Assembly (NCBI GenBank): GCA_016717855.1
Contig: JADKEV010000018.1
Coordinates: 1-64,000, forward strand
Direction: 5' to 3'
Length of the DNA stretch: 64,000 nt
Origin: Betaproteobacteria bacterium
GTDB lineage: Bacteria; Pseudomonadota; Gammaproteobacteria; Burkholderiales; Casimicrobiaceae
Shown here: positions 42,806-52,114 of the stretch, piece after piece
Layout: the number at the start of each line of letters is the position of its first letter
Numbering within the stretch: position 1 is the stretch's first letter
Position numbers and translations under genes: made by a program
The notes under the pieces: generated by a model
What the model saw: only the letters and a program-made list of their open reading frames with translations
Databases searched by the model: none
What the model was told of the DNA's origin: nothing

Positions 42806-43912
42806 CTATGGGGTCAGTCCGGTGACTTCGAACGGCACCCGCTGGGTCACGCCGCACAGCAACTCATAACCAATGGTGCCGGCGCTGGCGGCGACCTCGT
42901 CGACAGGCAGCGCGCCCCCCCACAATTCCACCGGCGCGCCAACCTGCGCCTCGGGGAGTCCCGTCAGATCCACCGCCAACATGTCCATCGATACCCGGCC
43001 AACGAGCCGGGTTCGCGCGCCCGCAACTTCGACCGGCGTGTCGCAGGGCGCGTGCCGCGGATAGCCGTCCGCGTACCCGCAGGCTACGATGCCGATGCGC
43101 TCGGGGCGTTCCGCGCGATGGGCGCCCCCATATCCGACCCGGTCGCCCGGTCCGAGCGATTGTACGGCAATGATGCGGCTGCAGAGGGACATCACCGGCC
43201 TGAGGCCGAGCCCGGCCGCGCTCCCGGCCTGTGCCGCGAACGGAGATGACCCGTAGAGCATGATGCCGGGGCGGACCACGTCGCCGCCCACTTCCCGGTA
43301 CCGGACCACGCCCGCGGAGTTCGCCAGCGAAACCGGCAAATCGAACTGCGCGGCCACAGTCCGAAACAGCGCCATCGGCTCGCGCAATCCTCCCGGTTCA
43401 TCCGCGCTGGCGAAGTGCGTCATCAAGGTCAGGGTGCGCACCGCCCCGCAGCCGCGCAGCCGCGATACCACTTGTGCGATATCCGCGGGGGGCAGCCCCA
43501 GCCGGTTCATTCCCGTGTTCACTTTCACGAACACGTCCAGCCTGCGCTCGAGCCGCGCGGCGCACAACGCGTGCACCTGCGATTCGTGGTGGACCACCGT
43601 CGCGAGCCCGTGCTCGGCCATCACGGGCAGTTCACGGGTGTCGAAAAACCCTTCCAGCAACAGGATGGGCTTGCGCCACGCGAGCGCGCGCAAGTAGATC
43701 GCGGTCTCGAGTTCGACGAGCGCCAGTCCGTCGGCGGCGGCGAGCGCCGGCAATACCCGCGACACGCCGTGGCCATAGGCGTTGGCCTTGACCACAGCGT
43801 AGGTGCGCGCCGGCGCCGCCAGCGCGCGCGCGACGGCCAGGTTGTGCGCCAGCGCACGCAGATCGAGCATCGCCTTGATCGGGCGCGCGGCGGGGTGGAA
43901 GGCAGGAATCAT
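42806..43912 (-). CDS. alr: Alanine racemase
   Basis: The 368-residue PLP enzyme has the PLP lysine motif AVVKANAYGHG, FVKVNTGMNRLGL, RPGIMLYG, the catalytic tyrosine in GDRVGYGGAHRA, and GRVSMDMLAVDLTGLP. It supplies D-alanine for peptidoglycan. The start was set at ATG 43912; the longer ORF start at 44002 would add 30 unlikely residues. It is divergent from lplT. Confidence 0.93.
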   Translation of the reverse strand: MIPAFHPAARPIKAMLDLRALAHNLAVARALAAPARTYAVVKANAYGHGVSRVLPALAAADGLALVELETAIYLRALAWRKPILLLEGFFDTRELPVMAEHGLATVVHHESQVHALCAARLERRLDVFVKVNTGMNRLGLPPADIAQVVSRLRGCGAVRTLTLMTHFASADEPGGLREPMALFRTVAAQFDLPVSLANSAGVVRYREVGGDVVRPGIMLYGSSPFAAQAGSAAGLGLRPVMSLCSRIIAVQSLGPGDRVGYGGAHRAERPERIGIVACGYADGYPRHAPCDTPVEVAGARTRLVGRVSMDMLAVDLTGLPEAQVGAPVELWGGALPVDEVAASAGTIGYELLCGVTQRVPFEVTGLTP

Positions 43913-44033
43913 CTTGTTCAGCGGACTGTCGCGGCCGGCGTCGCGCGGCGCCGCAACAGCTGTGATATATACTCCCCGCACGATTATACAGAACAGTCCC
44001 ATAGGCGCGTCCGGTCCCGGCGCGCGATCCCCG

Positions 44034-45308
44034 ATGAAACGCGGTTTCTACATCATCATGGCGGCGCAGTTTTTCTCGTCGCTCGCCGACAACATGCTAT
44101 GGGTAGTCGTGATCGCGGCCTTGCGCGGCATCAATGAGCCGCAATGGATGGAACCGCTGCCCAAACTGTTTTTCGTCGTCTCGTACGTGATCTTCGCGTG
44201 GTACGTGGGCGCTTTCGCGGACTCGATGCCGAAGGGCCGCGTGATGTTCCTGACCAACATCGTCAAGGTTATCGGCTGCTCGTTGATGCTGCTCAACGTG
44301 CACCCGCTGCTTGCCTACGCCGTCGTCGGCCTGGGCGCCGCCGCGTACTCCCCGGCAAAGTACGGGATCCTGACCGAGCTGCTGCCGCCCAAGCAACTGG
44401 TCGTCGCCAATGGCTGGATCGAAGGCCTCACGGTCGCCTCTATCATTCTCGGCATCGGACTCGGCGGTCAACTGATCAACCCGCGGATCACGCAGATGCT
44501 GCTCGACATCGACCTCCCGCTGGTCAGCACGGGTATCGACACGCCGCCCGAGGCGTGGCTCGCCGTCATCGGCGGGTTGTACGGTGTGGCGGCGCTTTTC
44601 AATCTCCGTATCCCGGATACCGGCGTCGACCACCGGATCCCGAGCAGGAACCCGTTGAATCTCCTGCACGAGTTCTGGCATTGCAACAAGCTGTTGTGGC
44701 GCGACAAGCTCGGCCAGGTTTCGCTGGCGACAACGACGCTTTTCTGGGGCGCCGGGGCGACGATGCAACTGATGGTCGTGCGCTGGGCGGAAGTGACGCT
44801 GCATCTAAGCCTGTCGAACGCGACGTTGCTGCAGGCCATCGTGGGCGTCGGAACCGGCGTGGGCGCCGTGCTCGCTGCCAAGTATGTCTCGCTCAGGAAC
44901 TCGCCCAATGTCCTGCCCCTGGGCATAGGGATGGGACTGCTGGTGTTCGCGATGATCTTCGTGCACAGCCTCCCTGTCGCCGCGGTCGTGCTGCTGCTCA
45001 TCGGCGGCTGCGCCGGATTCTTCGTGGTCCCGATGAACGCCCTGCTGCAGCATCGCGGGCACATCCTGATGGGCGCGGGCTCGTCGATCGCGGTCCAGAA
45101 CTTCAACGAGAATCTCTCCATCCTCGCGATGCAGGGACTCTACGCCGTGCTGATCGCTCTGCGCCTGCCGATCCTCTACGTGATCGTGATGTTCGGCGCC
45201 GCGGTCGCTGGCATCATGTTCCTGATTCGGCTGCGCCACGTGCGCAACCTGCGCGATGGCGACCTTTCGCACCTGATCGTCACGGATTCGACCGACGCCA
45301 GGCACTAG
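44034..45308 (+). CDS. lplT: Lysophospholipid transporter LplT
   Basis: The 424-residue product is a 12-helix MFS transporter. LplT traits include MKRGFYIIMAAQFFSSLADN, GAAAYSPAKYGILTELLPP, NGWIEGLTVASIILG and NALLQHRGHILMGAGSSIAV. It flips lysophosphatidylethanolamine inward for reacylation. The acyltransferase partner (Aas/PlsC) is not next to it here. It is divergent from alr, a frequent arrangement in Burkholderiales, and convergent with lemA. Confidence 0.9.
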   Translation: MKRGFYIIMAAQFFSSLADNMLWVVVIAALRGINEPQWMEPLPKLFFVVSYVIFAWYVGAFADSMPKGRVMFLTNIVKVIGCSLMLLNVHPLLAYAVVGLGAAAYSPAKYGILTELLPPKQLVVANGWIEGLTVASIILGIGLGGQLINPRITQMLLDIDLPLVSTGIDTPPEAWLAVIGGLYGVAALFNLRIPDTGVDHRIPSRNPLNLLHEFWHCNKLLWRDKLGQVSLATTTLFWGAGATMQLMVVRWAEVTLHLSLSNATLLQAIVGVGTGVGAVLAAKYVSLRNSPNVLPLGIGMGLLVFAMIFVHSLPVAAVVLLLIGGCAGFFVVPMNALLQHRGHILMGAGSSIAVQNFNENLSILAMQGLYAVLIALRLPILYVIVMFGAAVAGIMFLIRLRHVRNLRDGDLSHLIVTDSTDARH

Positions 45309-45471
45309 CGGACTCCAACGCTCCAGGCGGCAGTGCGCGTGCGTTCAACGCCCATGCCCTCCTGGAAGCGCAACTTCCTGTCATCCTTGGCGACGAGCAA
45401 CGCCAAACACCACAGACCGACGGTCCAGCGCCCTGCGCGGCTGCTCTCCCGATTGCGGTGGCCGTGCTCCC

Positions 45472-46110
45472 TTACTTCTGCGGCGCCGGTGCCGCGGGCG
45501 CGGCGGGTGCCACCGGTGCGGGCTTGGCAAAGTCGACCTTGGGCGCCGCGCTGACCGCCTTCTCATTCTCGACCGCGAAATTCGGCTTCACGTCGTAGCC
45601 GAACATTTTCGCCGTCAGGTTGGTGGGGAATTCGCGCACCGTGACGTTGTACGACTGCACCGCCTTGATGTAGCGGTTGCGCGCGACGGCAATCCGGTTC
45701 TCCGTGCCTTCGAGTTGCGCGGTGAGGTCGCGAAACAGCGTGTCGGATTTCAAGTTCGGGTATTGCTCTGCCACCAGCAGCAGGCGCGACAACGCGCCTT
45801 GCAGCTGGTTCTGCGCCTCGATGAACTTCTGGAAAGCCTTCGGATCGTTGACGAGTTCCGGCGTCGCCTTGATCGCACCCACCGAAGAACGGGCGGTGGC
45901 CACGCCCAGCAGCACGTCCCTTTCCTGTTCCGCGAAACCCTTGACCGTGTTGACCAGGTTCGGAATGAGGTCGTATCGCCGCTGATACTGGTTAAGCACC
46001 TCGGACCAGGCACTCTTGATTGATTCGTCCTCCCGTTGCAGCGTGTTGTAGCCGCAGCCCGAAAGCAGCGCCGACACCACCAGCAATCCGAACACGACCA
46101 GTTTGCGCAT
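45472..46110 (-). CDS. LemA family lipoprotein
   Basis: This 212-residue protein has a lipoprotein signal (VSALLSGCGYN, lipobox Cys at about residue 19). The LemA fold follows: AWSEVLNQYQRRYDLIPNLV, TVKGFAEQERDVLLGV, QGALSRLLLVAEQYPNLKSD, then TENRIAVARNRYIKAVQSYN. The tail is Ala/Pro-rich. LemA is usually followed by a TPM-domain (TPM/YgcG) gene, which is absent here: the next gene downstream is the convergent lplT. Confidence 0.88.
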   Translation of the reverse strand: MRKLVVFGLLVVSALLSGCGYNTLQREDESIKSAWSEVLNQYQRRYDLIPNLVNTVKGFAEQERDVLLGVATARSSVGAIKATPELVNDPKAFQKFIEAQNQLQGALSRLLLVAEQYPNLKSDTLFRDLTAQLEGTENRIAVARNRYIKAVQSYNVTVREFPTNLTAKMFGYDVKPNFAVENEKAVSAAPKVDFAKPAPVAPAAPAAPAPQK

Positions 46111-46144
46111 CAGTTTCTCCTCGAAGGGCGGATTCCGCCGGACG

Positions 46145-46927
46145 CTAAGGTTGGGACGATTCCGGCGATTGCAAGTCCGCGAACGTCCGCTTGGCGAGCA
46201 GCAGGTCTTCCCACGCGCGCGCCTTGTCGGGCAAGGTTCGCAACAAGTACGCCGGATGGTAGGTGACGATCAGCGGCGCGCCGCGATACTTGTGGACGCG
46301 CCCGCGCAGCGAGGCAATGGTCGCGTCCGTGTTAAGCAGGGTCATTGCGGCGAAGCGGCCGAGCGCGACGATGATCTTCGGTTGCAGCACCGCAAGCTGG
46401 CGCTCGAGATACGGCGCGCACTGCGCGACCTCGGCAGGCGCGGGATTGCGATTGGTCGGGGGCCGGCACTTGATCACGTTCGCAATGTAGACGTCTTTCT
46501 CGCGGCTGAGCCCGATCGCCCTGAGCATGTTATCGAGCAGCCGCCCCGCCTGCCCGACAAACGGCTCGCCCTGCGCGTCTTCCTCCGCGCCCGGCGCCTC
46601 CCCGACGAACATCCAGCCGGCGGTCGCGGCGCCAACGCCCGGAACCGTCAGTTTCCGGGTCCGGCAGAGTCCACACGCGGTGCAGGCCGCGATGTGCGGG
46701 GTGAGCTGGCTCCAGGTCAGCGAGGCGATCTCGAGTTCGCGCGCGGTGCCGGCAACCACCGCTATGGATGAGGCGGCGGCGGCCGGGACCGGCGGCGCCC
46801 CGGCAGCGGTAGTGGCAACTTCCGCCGCTGCGCCCGCGGCCGGTGCGGAGTCCTGCGCGCGCAGCCGCCACACGGGCGTCAGGCCCATTTCGCGCAGCCG
46901 TTCGTCGCGGTCCGTATTCACGCTCAC
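46145..46927 (-). CDS. Family 4 uracil-DNA glycosylase
   Basis: The 260-residue iron-sulfur enzyme has a long Ala-rich N-terminal region, then ACTACGLCRTRKLTVPG (two cluster Cys), motif A GEAPGAEEDAQGEPFVGQAG, IANVIKCRPPTNRNP, APYLERQLAVLQP and motif B YHPAYLLR. It removes uracil from DNA. GTG 46927 overlaps the rimI stop (GTGA), giving translational coupling and the best start. The order tsaB-rimI-UDG is typical of this group of bacteria. Confidence 0.9.
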   Translation of the reverse strand: MSVNTDRDERLREMGLTPVWRLRAQDSAPAAGAAAEVATTAAGAPPVPAAAASSIAVVAGTARELEIASLTWSQLTPHIAACTACGLCRTRKLTVPGVGAATAGWMFVGEAPGAEEDAQGEPFVGQAGRLLDNMLRAIGLSREKDVYIANVIKCRPPTNRNPAPAEVAQCAPYLERQLAVLQPKIIVALGRFAAMTLLNTDATIASLRGRVHKYRGAPLIVTYHPAYLLRTLPDKARAWEDLLLAKRTFADLQSPESSQP

Positions 46928-47400
46928 GCACCCCCGTGCAGCAGCGACAGCGCCAGCCGCATCATGATGGCGTCCTCCCGACCCTCTGGCGTCCGGTAAT
47001 AGCCCTTGCGCCAGCCGATCTCGGCAAAGCCGGTCTCGCGATAGAGGCTGATCGCCGCGGCATTGGATTCGCGGACTTCCAGCCATATCGCCGCCGCGCG
47101 GTTGGCACCGGCGCGCGCGATCAATTCCCGCAGCAGTTGCCGGCCCAGGCCCATTCGGCGCGCTGCCGGCTGCACGGCCATCGTCAGCAATTCCGCTGCG
47201 CCGCCCGCCAGTTGCAGCACGGCGCAGGCCACGATCGAGCCGTGCTGGTCGCCGACCAGGCACAGGTTCCCCGCGGCGAGTGCGTCCCTGAAGTTGGCCT
47301 CGGTCCACGGCGTGAAGTGGCTGCTGCGATCCAGAACCACCACTGCCGGCAGGTCAGCCTCCACCATGAGCCGCATGGCCAGCCGCTCCTGCGGTATCAC
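46924..47400 (-). CDS. rimI: Ribosomal protein S18 alanine N-acetyltransferase RimI
   Basis: This 158-residue GNAT protein has LMVEADLPAVVVLDRSSHFT, LLTMAVQPAARRMGLGRQLL (acetyl-CoA loop), LEVRESNAAAISLYRETGF and YYRTPEGREDAIMM, matching RimI. It acetylates the N-terminus of S18. GTG 47400 overlaps the tsaB stop (GTGA); an internal ATG eight codons later is the alternative start. It couples tsaB to the uracil-DNA glycosylase gene. Confidence 0.9.
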   Translation of the reverse strand: MIPQERLAMRLMVEADLPAVVVLDRSSHFTPWTEANFRDALAAGNLCLVGDQHGSIVACAVLQLAGGAAELLTMAVQPAARRMGLGRQLLRELIARAGANRAAAIWLEVRESNAAAISLYRETGFAEIGWRKGYYRTPEGREDAIMMRLALSLLHGGA

Positions 47401-48086
47401 CGCGCCCCCGCCCGTTCCAGCGTGGTCAGGGCGACCTTGTCCCGTATGTAGTGCGGGAAGGCCTGGTCGGCGGCACCCAGCACGCCGTGTTCGGCCAGCG
47501 CCAGTTCGGCGATCGCGCGCGCCGTCACCCGCAGCGATGGATCGCAACCGGCGAGCGTGGGCATGGCTGCACCGAGCGCCGGATACGCGGAGAAACCACT
47601 ACCAGCGCCGTACCAGCGCGCGCCGGGCGGCAATCGCACCGTTGCGGCCGGCGCTACCGCGGGCGCGCTGGCAACCTGCCACTCCGACCCGGCCTCCTGC
47701 CGGCGCCAGGCGGCCCAGTACACCTCGTTCATCCGCGCGTCCAGCGCTGTGACCACCGCGTCTTCCCGCGCTGCCTGCGCCAACGCCAGCAGGCTGGATA
47801 CGGCGCGGACCGGCAACTGCGCCCCCAGCGCGAGCCCCTGCGCGACGCCACAAGCGATGCGCAATCCGGTGAACGATCCGGGTCCGGCGCCGAAGGCGAT
47901 TTCGCTCAGGTCGGACAGGTGCGCGCCGGCCTCGCGCAGTATCGAGTCGACCATGGAGATGATCAATGCAGAATGGCGCTGGCCCGCGGACTCGCTGCGC
48001 TCGATCCAGTTCACGCCGTCGCTCCAGGCCACCGAGCAGAGATCGGCTGTCGCGTCGAGGGCGACCACCGTGCGGTTGCGTGTCAT
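47397..48086 (-). CDS. tsaB: tRNA threonylcarbamoyladenosine synthesis protein TsaB
   Basis: The 229-residue product has the TsaB/ASKHA motifs VVALDATADLCSVAW, the block around SAGQRHSALI, FGAGPGSFTGLRIACGVAQG and ALDARMNEVYWAAW. It supports the TsaD-catalysed t6A modification of tRNAs reading ANN codons. It is divergent from rlmD; the gap of 107 bases contains the rlmD promoter. Confidence 0.92.
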   Translation of the reverse strand: MTRNRTVVALDATADLCSVAWSDGVNWIERSESAGQRHSALIISMVDSILREAGAHLSDLSEIAFGAGPGSFTGLRIACGVAQGLALGAQLPVRAVSSLLALAQAAREDAVVTALDARMNEVYWAAWRRQEAGSEWQVASAPAVAPAATVRLPPGARWYGAGSGFSAYPALGAAMPTLAGCDPSLRVTARAIAELALAEHGVLGAADQAFPHYIRDKVALTTLERAGAR

Positions 48087-48160
48087 GCCGCGATTCTACC
48101 GGAGGCGGCGCGGCTCGGCGACTGCGCGCGGGAATATCCCGGGTGCCTCGCCACCCGGAC

Positions 48161-48166
48161 TATAAT
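48161..48166 (+). promoter_or_regulatory. -10 box of the rlmD promoter
   Basis: A perfect TATAAT lies 27 bases upstream of the rlmD ATG. It is preceded by a CCGGGTG/CACCCGG hairpin (48139-48158), and no good -35 hexamer was found. Confidence 0.45.
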
Positions 48167-48193
48167 GCGACGCCCTTTTTGACTGAGCCGCGC

Positions 48194-49507
48194 ATGACAA
48201 TTCTGACCGCAATCACCGAATCGCTCGACCAGGAGGGCCGCGGCGTCGCCAGGGTCGACGGGAAAGCCATTTTCATCGAAGGCGCGCTGATCGGCGAGCA
48301 CGTCAGCTACTCGACGTACCGGAAGAAGCCGAACTACGAACTCGCCCATGTCGACTCGATCTACCATTCGAGCTCCTCGCGCGTGACGCCCCGCTGCCAA
48401 TATTTCGGCACTTGCGGCGGCTGCAGCATGCAACATCTCGATGCCTCGGCGCAGGTGGCCGTAAAGCAGCGCGCGCTGGAGGATGCGCTGTGGCATATCG
48501 GGCGGGTCCGTGCCGCGCAGATACTGGCGCCGATACACGGCCCGGCGTGGGGCTACCGGCACCGGGCACGGCTGGCCGTGCGCGACGTCGCCAAAAAGGG
48601 CGAGGTGCTCGTGGGCTTTCACGAAAAGCGCTCCAGCTTCGTCGCCGACATGCGCTCCTGCGAGGTGCTGCCGCGGCGGATCTCGGACCTGCTGGTGCCG
48701 CTGCGCCGGCTGGTCGAGGCGCTGAGCGTGCGCACCCGCCTGCCCCAGATTGAACTCGCCCTGGGCGATCGCGATGGGGCGCCGGTCGACGTGCTCGTGC
48801 TGCGGCTGCTCGAACCGCTGCAGCCGCGGGACATGGGACACATCACGCGCTTCGCCGACCTGCACGGGGTGCAGTTCCATGCGCAGCCCGGCGGCCCGGA
48901 CACCGCGCGTCCGTTGTATCCGGCGGAAGACCGGCTTGCCTACACGTTGCCCGAGTTCGGCTTGACCTTGCCCTTCCGCCCCACCGAGTTCACGCAGGTC
49001 AACGCGGCGGTCAACCGGGTCATGGTCCGCCGCGCCATCGCCCTGCTCGATCCGCAGCCGGGCGAGCGCATCGGCGATCTCTTCTGCGGGCTGGGCAACT
49101 TCACGCTGCCGATCGCCAGGCGCGGCGCGCATGCGATCGGCGTCGAGGGCAGCGCCGGGCTTGTCGCGCGTGCCCGCGCGAATGCCGCGGCGAATGGTCT
49201 CGCGGCGGCGACGGAGTTCCACGCTGCGGACCTGTTCGAAGTCGATGTCGGACACTTCGCGGCATGGGGCCGGCTCGACAAGCTGCTCATCGATCCGCCG
49301 CGCGAAGGCGCAATAGCGGTGACCAAGTCGCTGCCAGTCGACCAGGTGCGGCGCATCGTCTACGTGTCGTGCAATCCCGCCACGCTGGCGCGCGACGCGG
49401 GCGTTCTGGTCAATACGCACGGCTACCGCATCGCCGCGGCCGGCATCGTGAACATGTTCCCGCATACCGCGCACGTGGAGTCGATGGCGGTGTTTACGCG
49501 GAATTGA
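48194..49507 (+). CDS. rlmD: 23S rRNA (uracil-1939-C5) methyltransferase RlmD
   Basis: This 437-residue enzyme has an N-terminal TRAM domain (ITESLDQEGRGVARVDGKAI). The iron-sulfur cluster cysteines are in RCQYFGTCGGCSMQHLD, and the SAM fold is GDLFCGLGNFTLPIARRGA. The catalytic motif is VYVSCNPATLARD (nucleophilic Cys), with LLIDPPREGA before it. It methylates U1939 of 23S rRNA. It follows a TATAAT promoter and is divergent from tsaB. Confidence 0.93.
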   Translation: MTILTAITESLDQEGRGVARVDGKAIFIEGALIGEHVSYSTYRKKPNYELAHVDSIYHSSSSRVTPRCQYFGTCGGCSMQHLDASAQVAVKQRALEDALWHIGRVRAAQILAPIHGPAWGYRHRARLAVRDVAKKGEVLVGFHEKRSSFVADMRSCEVLPRRISDLLVPLRRLVEALSVRTRLPQIELALGDRDGAPVDVLVLRLLEPLQPRDMGHITRFADLHGVQFHAQPGGPDTARPLYPAEDRLAYTLPEFGLTLPFRPTEFTQVNAAVNRVMVRRAIALLDPQPGERIGDLFCGLGNFTLPIARRGAHAIGVEGSAGLVARARANAAANGLAAATEFHAADLFEVDVGHFAAWGRLDKLLIDPPREGAIAVTKSLPVDQVRRIVYVSCNPATLARDAGVLVNTHGYRIAAAGIVNMFPHTAHVESMAVFTRN

Positions 49508-49556
49508 CCGGAGGTCAAGTCGCCGCGACGCCCGCGGTTTGACGGCAGTCCCAGGC

Positions 49557-49585
49557 AAAAAAATGGGCGGCTGATTAGGCCGCCC
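49557..49585 (-). terminator. Terminator of the Bax-inhibitor-1 gene
   Basis: On the minus strand a 7-bp stem (GGGCGGC with GCCGCCC, 7-base loop) is followed by a run of seven T. It lies just beyond the stop of the Bax-inhibitor-1 gene and fits a rho-independent terminator. On the plus strand no U-run follows, so it is not for rlmD. Confidence 0.75.
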
Positions 49586-49608
49586 GATAATGTGCTGTTG
49601 ATACTAAC

Positions 49609-50319
49609 TTAGTCACGCTGCCCAGAAAATGCCATGAGCAAATTCAGCAGGCTGACGAAAATATTATATATGTCCAGGTAGAGGTTGACCGTCGCCATCA
49701 CGTAATTTGTCTCGCCGCCGTGGATGATGTTGCTTACATCATACAAAATGTAGGCGGAGAAAATCAGCACCGAAATCGCGCTCAAAGTCAACTGCAGCGC
49801 GGGTATCTGGAAAAACAGGTTGGCGAGCGAAGCGACGACCAGCAGGACCAGGCCGACGAAGAGGAACTTGCCCATGAAACTGAAGTCCTTCTTCGTCACC
49901 GTGGCGATGCCCGCCATCGCAAACAGGATCGCCCCCGTCATCCCGCCGGAGAGCGCGACCAGCTGGCCGCCGTTCCTGAGCGCGAACGCGTGCTGCAGTA
50001 TCGGGCCGAGGAAGAACCCGGCCACGAAGGTGAATGCGAACATGAGCACGACGCCCCAAACGCTGTTGCGCGCGGCCGAGACGCCGAACAGAAGGCCCAG
50101 CATGATGAAAAACATGCCCAGCGGCGCCATGATCGGGTAGGCCTTGAAGATCGCGCCGAACTGAAAACTCGCGCCGGCCATCGCGCCGATGACCGTCGGG
50201 ATCATCGTCAGGGCCAGCAGCCAGTAAGTATTGCGCAGGACGCGGTGTTGTGCCGATGTGTCGACGGTTACCGCCTGGGCACCCGGTTGCGGAACGGTTG
50301 GATTCCAGTCAGGTCGCAT
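49609..50319 (-). CDS. Bax inhibitor-1/YccA family membrane protein
   Basis: The 236-residue product has about seven transmembrane helices and family features: RVLRNTYWLLALTMIPTVIG at the first, VTKKDFSFMGKFLFVGLVLL and SAYILYDVSNIIHGGETNYV near the sixth, with the two-Asp region LYLDIYNIFVSLLNLL at the end. YccA/YbhL-type proteins modulate FtsH or act as calcium leak channels. The ATG at 50319 follows a GGAGG ribosome binding site. An upstream in-frame codon at 50352 was rejected. Confidence 0.9.
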   Translation of the reverse strand: MRPDWNPTVPQPGAQAVTVDTSAQHRVLRNTYWLLALTMIPTVIGAMAGASFQFGAIFKAYPIMAPLGMFFIMLGLLFGVSAARNSVWGVVLMFAFTFVAGFFLGPILQHAFALRNGGQLVALSGGMTGAILFAMAGIATVTKKDFSFMGKFLFVGLVLLVVASLANLFFQIPALQLTLSAISVLIFSAYILYDVSNIIHGGETNYVMATVNLYLDIYNIFVSLLNLLMAFSGQRD

Positions 50320-50419
50320 GATTCCTCCGTAGGGGCGATTCGGAAATTCCAATGGCCAGTAAGACTAGCACGGCGGGCAAAAGTTGCATGGGGCGATCGC
50401 GGATGACGGTCCGCCGCGG

Positions 50420-51273
50420 TCAGCCGTCCAGTTCGAGCAACACCGGCTGATGGTCCGATGCGGCCGTCCGCGGGTCGACCGCGACCGCGCGCACGCGCGG
50501 CGCCACGTCCTCGGACACGCAGATGAAGTCGCAGCAGAACTCCCGGCCGTGCCACTGCACCTTGTCGTAGACGCCCACGGTCGGGGCATGCGGAACGCCG
50601 GGATTGGCGATCGTCCAGGCATCGATGTAACGCGGAAGCCCGGGCGCATCGGGCTGCTGCAGCCGAGCATGGATGGATCCGACACCTCGTAGTTGAAGTC
50701 GCCCGTGAGTATTCCCGCCGGCCCGCGCTGCCGGGTCTCGAACGGCCCGCCGCGCTTTTCTTCCTGCCACGCATCGGCCGCGTGCCCGCAGGCTTCGGCC
50801 TGCAACGCGCGCAGCCGTTCCACCTGCGCCTCGCGCTGCACCGCCGAATAGAACTCCAGGTGGCTGGTCGTGACGCGCAGCGGTCCCGCCGCCGTCGCCA
50901 GGACGACCTCCAGTGCCACGCGCGGCATCGTCGGGACCCGCGGGTCCGCGGGCCAGGGCAACAGGTGCCTGAACACCTGTCCCACGGGCACCCGCGACAG
51001 GATCATGTTGCCGAACTGCCGCCGGCCGTCCCGCGCGGAGAATTCATCGACCGCGATGCCCTCGATCGCCACGAAGCCGGGCAACAGGTCGGCCAGCGCC
51101 TGGAACTGGTCCGGCACCTGGTTGCCTTCCAGCCCGGGATAGTTGCGCGCGACTTCCTGCAGGCAGAGCACGTCGAAGTCGGCAAATTCGCGCGCGTGCT
51201 TGACGATCCGCGCCGGATCGACGTTGCCATCGACGCCGCGGCACCACTGTATGTTCCAGGTGATCAGCTTCAC
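50420..51273 (-). pseudogene. Endonuclease/exonuclease/phosphatase family protein in a Ugp-like operon, frameshifted
   Basis: From GTG 51273 (GGAGAGGATC ribosome binding site) the frame encodes KLITWNIQWCRGVDGN, CLQEVARNYPGLEG, TTSHLEFYS and ILTGDFNYEVSDPSM. It then loses one base near 50670-50680. The other frame continues RLQQPDAPGLPRYIDAW, CDFICVSEDVAPRVRA and the final SDHQPVLLELDG. Together these carry all EEP signatures (NxQ, E, xxDxN, SDH) in about 284 residues. EEP proteins hydrolyse phosphodiesters. It lies 13 bases after the last permease gene of a glycerol-3-phosphate-type ABC operon, where UgpQ is found in E. coli. Consensus error is likelier than loss. Confidence 0.78.
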
Positions 51274-51286
51274 GATCCTCTCCTCC

Positions 51287-52114
51287 TCAACGGATGCCGG
51301 CGCGCATGAACGACTGCACGAACCAGCGCTGGAACAGCAGGAATGCAATCAGCAGCGGTGCTGTGGTCATGATCGTGGCGGCGGTAATGATGGACCAGTC
51401 AATGCCCTGATCGCCCGACGAGAAGACCTGCAGGCCCACCGTCAGCGGGCGCGAGTGCACGGAGTTGGTCACGACCAGCGGCCAGAGGAAGTTGTTCCAG
51501 TGAAAGCTGACCGAGACCAGCGCAAACGCCAGGTAGACCGGCCGCGCCAGCGGCACGTACACCTTGAGCAGGATCTGCAGCGCGCTCGCGCCCTCGACCC
51601 GCGCCGCATCCTCGAGCTCAGCGGGAATCGTCTTGAACGTCTGCCGCAGGAGGAAGATGCCGAACGCCGAGGCCATGTACGGCAAGCCGATCGCCGGCAG
51701 CGAGTCCAGGATGCCCAGCACGCTCATGGTCCGGTAATTCTCGACCAGCAGCACCTCGGGCATGATCATCAGCTGCACCAGCACCAGCACGAACATCACG
51801 TCCCGGCCGCGGAACGCATAGCGCGCGAACGCGTACGCGGCCAGCGTGCAGAGCACCAGTTGCGCGCCCAGTATCATCGCCACCAGCACGATGGTGTTGA
51901 AGAAGTACCGGCTGAAAGGCGCGGCCTCCCAGGCGTTGCGGAAGTTCTGCAGCGTCAGCGGCGCGAACAGGTCGAACCGGGTCGCATACTCCGCGGGGTG
52001 GAATGCCGTCCAGAACGCGTAAGCCAGCGGCAGGATCCACAGCGCCGCCAGCAGCCACGCGCCCGCGGTCTCCAGCGCGAGTCCCGGCTTCGACGGCTGC
52101 AGCACCATGCTCAC
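51287..52114 (-). CDS. ABC transporter permease, Ugp/MalG-like
   Basis: This 275-residue CUT1-family permease has six expected helices. The EAA motif region is DAARVEGASALQILLKVYVPLARP. The start LETAGAWLLAALWILPLAYA resembles UgpE. Its ATG overlaps the stop of the other permease gene. With it and the binding protein it likely imports sn-glycerol-3-phosphate or glycerophosphodiesters. Confidence 0.82.
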   Translation of the reverse strand: MSMVLQPSKPGLALETAGAWLLAALWILPLAYAFWTAFHPAEYATRFDLFAPLTLQNFRNAWEAAPFSRYFFNTIVLVAMILGAQLVLCTLAAYAFARYAFRGRDVMFVLVLVQLMIMPEVLLVENYRTMSVLGILDSLPAIGLPYMASAFGIFLLRQTFKTIPAELEDAARVEGASALQILLKVYVPLARPVYLAFALVSVSFHWNNFLWPLVVTNSVHSRPLTVGLQVFSSGDQGIDWSIITAATIMTTAPLLIAFLLFQRWFVQSFMRAGIR

